Source of the DNA: Candidatus Krumholzibacteriia bacterium
GTDB lineage: Bacteria; Krumholzibacteriota; Krumholzibacteria; WVZY01; JAKEHA01
Assembly: GCA_029863355.1 (NCBI GenBank)
Contig: JAOTVO010000115.1
Span: 1-7,898 of the forward strand
Length of the DNA stretch: 7,898 nt
Reading direction: 5' to 3'
Both the position numbers and the translations under genes were made by a program. Shown one piece after another: positions 5,235 through 7,898 of this stretch. The notes beneath the pieces are model-generated. The model made no database searches, was not told where the DNA came from, and saw only the letters and a program-made list of their open reading frames with translations. Each line of letters starts with the position of its first letter. The first letter of the stretch is position 1.

Positions 5235-6569
5235 ATGGGCAAGAAACGCATCGTGATCATGGGCGCCGCCGGGCGTGACTTCCACAACTTCAACACCGTG
5301 TTCCGCAACGACGCCCACGTCACGGTGGTCGCGTTCACGGCCGCGCAAATCCCCGACATCGAGGGACGCACGTACCCGGCCCGCCTGTCCGGAGACCTCT
5401 ACCCCGGGGGCATCCCCATCGTCGCCGAGGAGGACCTCGCCGACCTGATTCGCCGCGAGCGCGTCGACGTCGTCGTCTTCTCCTACAGCGACGTCTCCTA
5501 CCAGCACGTGATGCAGCGGGGCGCGCTCGCCAACGCCATGGGCGCGGATTTCGTGACCCTCGGAGCCGAGCGCGCGATGCTCTCGAGCATCAAGCCCGTC
5601 ATCGCGATCACCGCGGTGCGCACGGGGAGCGGCAAGAGCCAGACCACGCGCAAGGTGTCGCGCCTGGTCCGCGAGCGCGGCTACCGCGTGGTGGTCGTGC
5701 GCCACCCCATGCCCTACGGCGACCTCACGAGACAGGTCGTGCAGCGCTTCGCTAGCTACGACGACCTCGACCGGCACGAGTGCACCATCGAGGAACGCGA
5801 AGAGTACGAGCACCACCTCGCCGCCGGCAGCGTGGTCTTCGCGGGTGTGGACTACGCGGCCATCCTGCGCGAGGCGGAGAAGGAAGCCGACGTCATACTC
5901 TGGGACGGCGGCAACAACGATCTGCCGTTCTACAAGCCGGACCTGTGGATCACCGTCGTCGATCCGCACCGGCCGGGCCACGAGGTGCAATACTATCCCG
6001 GCGAGACCAACCTCTACCGCGCGGACGTGGTGGTGGTGAACAAGATGGACTCGGCGACGCCCGGGGGCGTGGCGACGGTGCTGGCCAACGTCGCCAGCCG
6101 CAACCCCCGCGCCACCGTGGTCAAGGCGAGCTCGCCGGTGACGGTGGAGGGCGACGCTTCGCTGATACAGGGCAAGCGCGTGCTGTGCGTAGAGGACGGC
6201 CCCACGCTGACCCACGGCGAGATGAAGTTCGGCGCTGCCGTGGTGGCGGCGCGGCGACACGGCGCGGCTTCCATCGTCGATCCGCGGCCGTGGGCGGCGG
6301 GGCGAATACGCGAGACCTTCGACGCCTACCCGGGGATCGGCGAGCTCCTGCCCGCCATGGGCTACGGCGACGAGCAGATCGAAGACCTGCAGCGCACCAT
6401 CAACGCCGTCGACTGCGACGTCGTGATCGTGGGAACGCCCATCGACCTGTTGCGCCTCGTCGACGTGAACAAGCCGGCGGTGCGCGTGTCCTACGCGCTG
6501 GAGGAGAATGGATCCCCCAACCTCGGGGAGATCCTCGACCGCTTCGCGGAGAATCATCCGCCGGCATGA
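5235..6569 (+). CDS. COG2403-family P-loop GTPase-like protein (cyclic 2,3-diphosphoglycerate synthetase-related)
   Basis: The 444-residue protein belongs to a P-loop NTPase family listed as COG2403. Its members are often annotated as predicted GTPases or, by relation to an archaeal enzyme, as cyclic 2,3-diphosphoglycerate synthetase. The bacterial role is unclear. The N-terminal Rossmann-like part (about 1-117) opens with IVIMGAAGRDFHNFN (6-20) and AFTAAQIPDIEGR (33-45). The P-loop TGSGKS is at 130-135 (K134), followed by QTTRKV. A Walker B-like VILWDGGNND is at 220-229, then WITVVDPHRPGHE and an NKMD guanine-type motif at 269-272. The C-terminal part ends with DVVIVGTPIDLLRLV and VSYALEE. 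There is no signal peptide or membrane helix. The ATG has GAAGGA 8 nt upstream and lies 15 bp after rfaE2; sucC starts 16 bp after it. Family membership is confident, but the reaction is not established by anything here. Confidence 0.8.
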   Translation: MGKKRIVIMGAAGRDFHNFNTVFRNDAHVTVVAFTAAQIPDIEGRTYPARLSGDLYPGGIPIVAEEDLADLIRRERVDVVVFSYSDVSYQHVMQRGALANAMGADFVTLGAERAMLSSIKPVIAITAVRTGSGKSQTTRKVSRLVRERGYRVVVVRHPMPYGDLTRQVVQRFASYDDLDRHECTIEEREEYEHHLAAGSVVFAGVDYAAILREAEKEADVILWDGGNNDLPFYKPDLWITVVDPHRPGHEVQYYPGETNLYRADVVVVNKMDSATPGGVATVLANVASRNPRATVVKASSPVTVEGDASLIQGKRVLCVEDGPTLTHGEMKFGAAVVAARRHGAASIVDPRPWAAGRIRETFDAYPGIGELLPAMGYGDEQIEDLQRTINAVDCDVVIVGTPIDLLRLVDVNKPAVRVSYALEENGSPNLGEILDRFAENHPPA

Positions 6570-6585
6570 TCGGAAGGGAGACAAG

Positions 6586-7719
6586 ATGAAGATCCACGAG
6601 TATCAGGCCAAAGAGCTGCTGCGCTCGGAGGGGATTCCGGTCCCGCCGGGGACGGTGGTGACGACGCCCGACGCGGCCGCCGCCGCCGCGCGCGAGATCG
6701 GCAAGCCGGTCGTCGTCAAGGCGCAGGTCCTAGTGGGCGGGCGCGGCAAGGCGGGCGGGGTGAAGCTCGCCGCGACGCCGGAGGAGGCGCGCGAAAAGGC
6801 CAAGCAGATCCTGGGCATGGACATCAAGGGCGAGACGGTGGGCAAGGTCCTCGTCACCGAAGCGGTCGACATCGCCCGCGAGATCTACGTCGGCGTGATC
6901 CTCGACCGCGCCGTGCAGAAGCCACTGGTGATGACGAGCGCCGAGGGTGGGGTGGAGATCGAGGTGACGGCGCGGGAGAATCCCGAGGCGATCAAGCGCC
7001 TGCACGTGGACCCGCTCTACGGCGTCCACCCCTTCCAGGCCCGCGGCGTGGCCGGGGCCCTGGTGGACGATCCGGCGGTCGCGCGGCAGATCGGGGCGGT
7101 GATCCAGAAGCTCTATCGCGTGTACGAGGCGGCGGACGCGAGCCTGGCCGAGATCAACCCCCTGATCGTCACCTCGGCGGGGGAGGTGCTGGCCATCGAC
7201 GCCAAGATCAACCTCGACGACAACGCCTTGGAGCGCCACGCGGATCTCGAGGCGATGCGCGACGCGCAGGCCGAGGACCCCGGCGAGGCCGCCGCCCGCG
7301 CCGAGGGGCTGTCCTTCGTCAAGCTCGAGGGCAACGTGGGCTGCGTGGTCAACGGCGCCGGCCTGGCCATGGCGACGATGGACATGGTGAAGACCTACGG
7401 CGGCCAGCCGGCGAATTTCCTCGACATCGGCGGGAGCTCGCGGCCGGAGAAGGTGGTCGCCGCGCTGGAGATCATCCTGCGGGACAAGAACGTGCGCTCG
7501 ATCCTGTTCAACATCTTCGGTGGCATCACGCGCTGCGACGACGTCGCGCGCGGGCTGGTGACGGCGTTCGAGCAAATGCGGCTCGGGCTTCCCGTCGTCG
7601 TGCGCCTCACGGGGACGAACGAGGAGGAGGCGCGCGAGATCTTGAGCAGCATCCCGGCGCTGCACGCCGCCGAGACCATGGACGAAGCGGTCAAGAAGGC
7701 CATCGAACTGGCCGCCTGA
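6586..7719 (+). CDS. sucC: Succinyl-CoA synthetase beta subunit
   Basis: SucC is the nucleotide-binding subunit of succinate-CoA ligase. With SucD it interconverts succinyl-CoA plus ADP (or GDP) and phosphate with succinate, CoA and NTP in the TCA cycle. The 377-residue protein opens with [12 protein letters not shown]. The ATP-grasp part holds GGRGKAGG at 51-58 and EINPL at 189-193, followed by [16 protein letters not shown]. The C-terminal CoA-ligase domain holds [12 protein letters not shown] from 256, [17 protein letters not shown] from 309 and GTNEEEA at 343-349. Its length is near the usual 385-400. The ATG is preceded by GGAAGGGAG with a 5-nt spacer. Longer in-frame starts inside the upstream gene are not supported. 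It sits between the COG2403 gene and sucD. ADP or GDP preference cannot be read from the sequence by eye. Confidence 0.97.
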   Translation: MKIHEYQAKELLRSEGIPVPPGTVVTTPDAAAAAAREIGKPVVVKAQVLVGGRGKAGGVKLAATPEEAREKAKQILGMDIKGETVGKVLVTEAVDIAREIYVGVILDRAVQKPLVMTSAEGGVEIEVTARENPEAIKRLHVDPLYGVHPFQARGVAGALVDDPAVARQIGAVIQKLYRVYEAADASLAEINPLIVTSAGEVLAIDAKINLDDNALERHADLEAMRDAQAEDPGEAAARAEGLSFVKLEGNVGCVVNGAGLAMATMDMVKTYGGQPANFLDIGGSSRPEKVVAALEIILRDKNVRSILFNIFGGITRCDDVARGLVTAFEQMRLGLPVVVRLTGTNEEEAREILSSIPALHAAETMDEAVKKAIELAA

Positions 7720-7736
7720 TCGGGAGGGAGAACGTC

Positions 7737-7898
7737 GTGAGCATTATCGTAGACCAGAACACCCGACTCATCGTGCAGGGCATCACCGGCCGCGACGGGT
7801 CGTTCCACGCGGGCCAGATGCTGGCGTACGGCACGCGCATCGTCGCGGGGGTGACCCCGGGCAAGGGCGGCACCAAGTTCGAGGACCGCGTGCCCGTG
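7737..7898 (+). CDS. sucD: Succinyl-CoA synthetase alpha subunit (3' end outside window)
   Basis: The first 54 codons of sucD are present and open to the window edge. SucD carries the CoA-binding Rossmann domain and, later in the protein, the histidine that is phosphorylated during catalysis (beyond this window). The start reads [33 protein letters not shown], with a GTG start codon. It continues to the conserved VTPGKGG at 39-45, matching the SucD N-terminal pattern QG-TG-xG-FH. GGGAGGGAG at 7722-7730 gives a 6-nt spacing to the GTG. The gene begins 17 bp after sucC, the usual partner order. Confidence 0.95.
   Translation, partial: MSIIVDQNTRLIVQGITGRDGSFHAGQMLAYGTRIVAGVTPGKGGTKFEDRVPV

Noticed and set aside
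4878..6584. A 568-codon open frame on the minus strand across rfaE2 and the COG2403 gene.
   Set aside because: It is rich in His, Val, Asp and Arg with no recognisable domain, and lies opposite two genes with clear motifs. It is a GC-driven antisense shadow.
6730..7665. A 311-codon minus-strand open frame opposite sucC.
   Set aside because: It has the same shadow composition and no motif, and it lies fully opposite a conserved gene.

Overview
The window is GC-rich and densely coding, with nine protein genes and one real intergenic gap. It looks chromosomal and comes from a Gram-negative (diderm) bacterium. This follows from a lipid A acyltransferase of the LpxL/HtrB family and two enzymes of ADP-heptose synthesis for the LPS core. 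The GC bias, the split heptose genes, the DUF3467 gene and promoters of the TTGxxx-17-GTGCTAGRTT type would suit a deltaproteobacterial-type lineage (Myxococcota, Binatota, Desulfobacterota or similar). That placement is inference. I see no tRNA, rRNA, CRISPR, insertion sequence, integrase or other mobile element.

Left block (1-3030, + strand): obgE (only the first base of its start codon is missing), dprA and an LpxL/HtrB-type acyltransferase lie head to tail with 41- and 29-bp gaps and are probably one transcript. They serve ribosome assembly, DNA uptake/recombination and outer-membrane lipid A.

Middle (3031-3690): a small DUF3467 gene on the minus strand converges on the acyltransferase gene, with only 6 bp between the stop codons. 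Upstream of it is a 333-bp gap. This holds two divergent sigma70-like promoters that share an extended -10 sequence, an AT-rich dyad (GTAACC-N15-GGTTAC) between them, and a leader of about 140 nt with a perfect 9-bp stem ahead of the heptose genes.

Right block (3691-7898, + strand): rfaE1/hldA (heptose-7-phosphate kinase), rfaE2/hldC (heptose-1-phosphate adenylyltransferase, overlapping by ATGA), a P-loop GTPase-like protein of the COG2403 family (often named after cyclic 2,3-diphosphoglycerate synthetase), sucC and the start of sucD. Gaps are -4, 15, 16 and 17 bp, each with a Shine-Dalgarno sequence, so this appears to be one operon. It joins LPS heptose activation to a poorly understood P-loop enzyme and to succinyl-CoA synthetase of the TCA cycle.

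Most genes are ordinary housekeeping genes. The points most worth a second look are the COG2403 protein and its operon, the divergent regulatory region, and two altered positions in the heptose kinase. I found no convincing evidence of a wholly new system.
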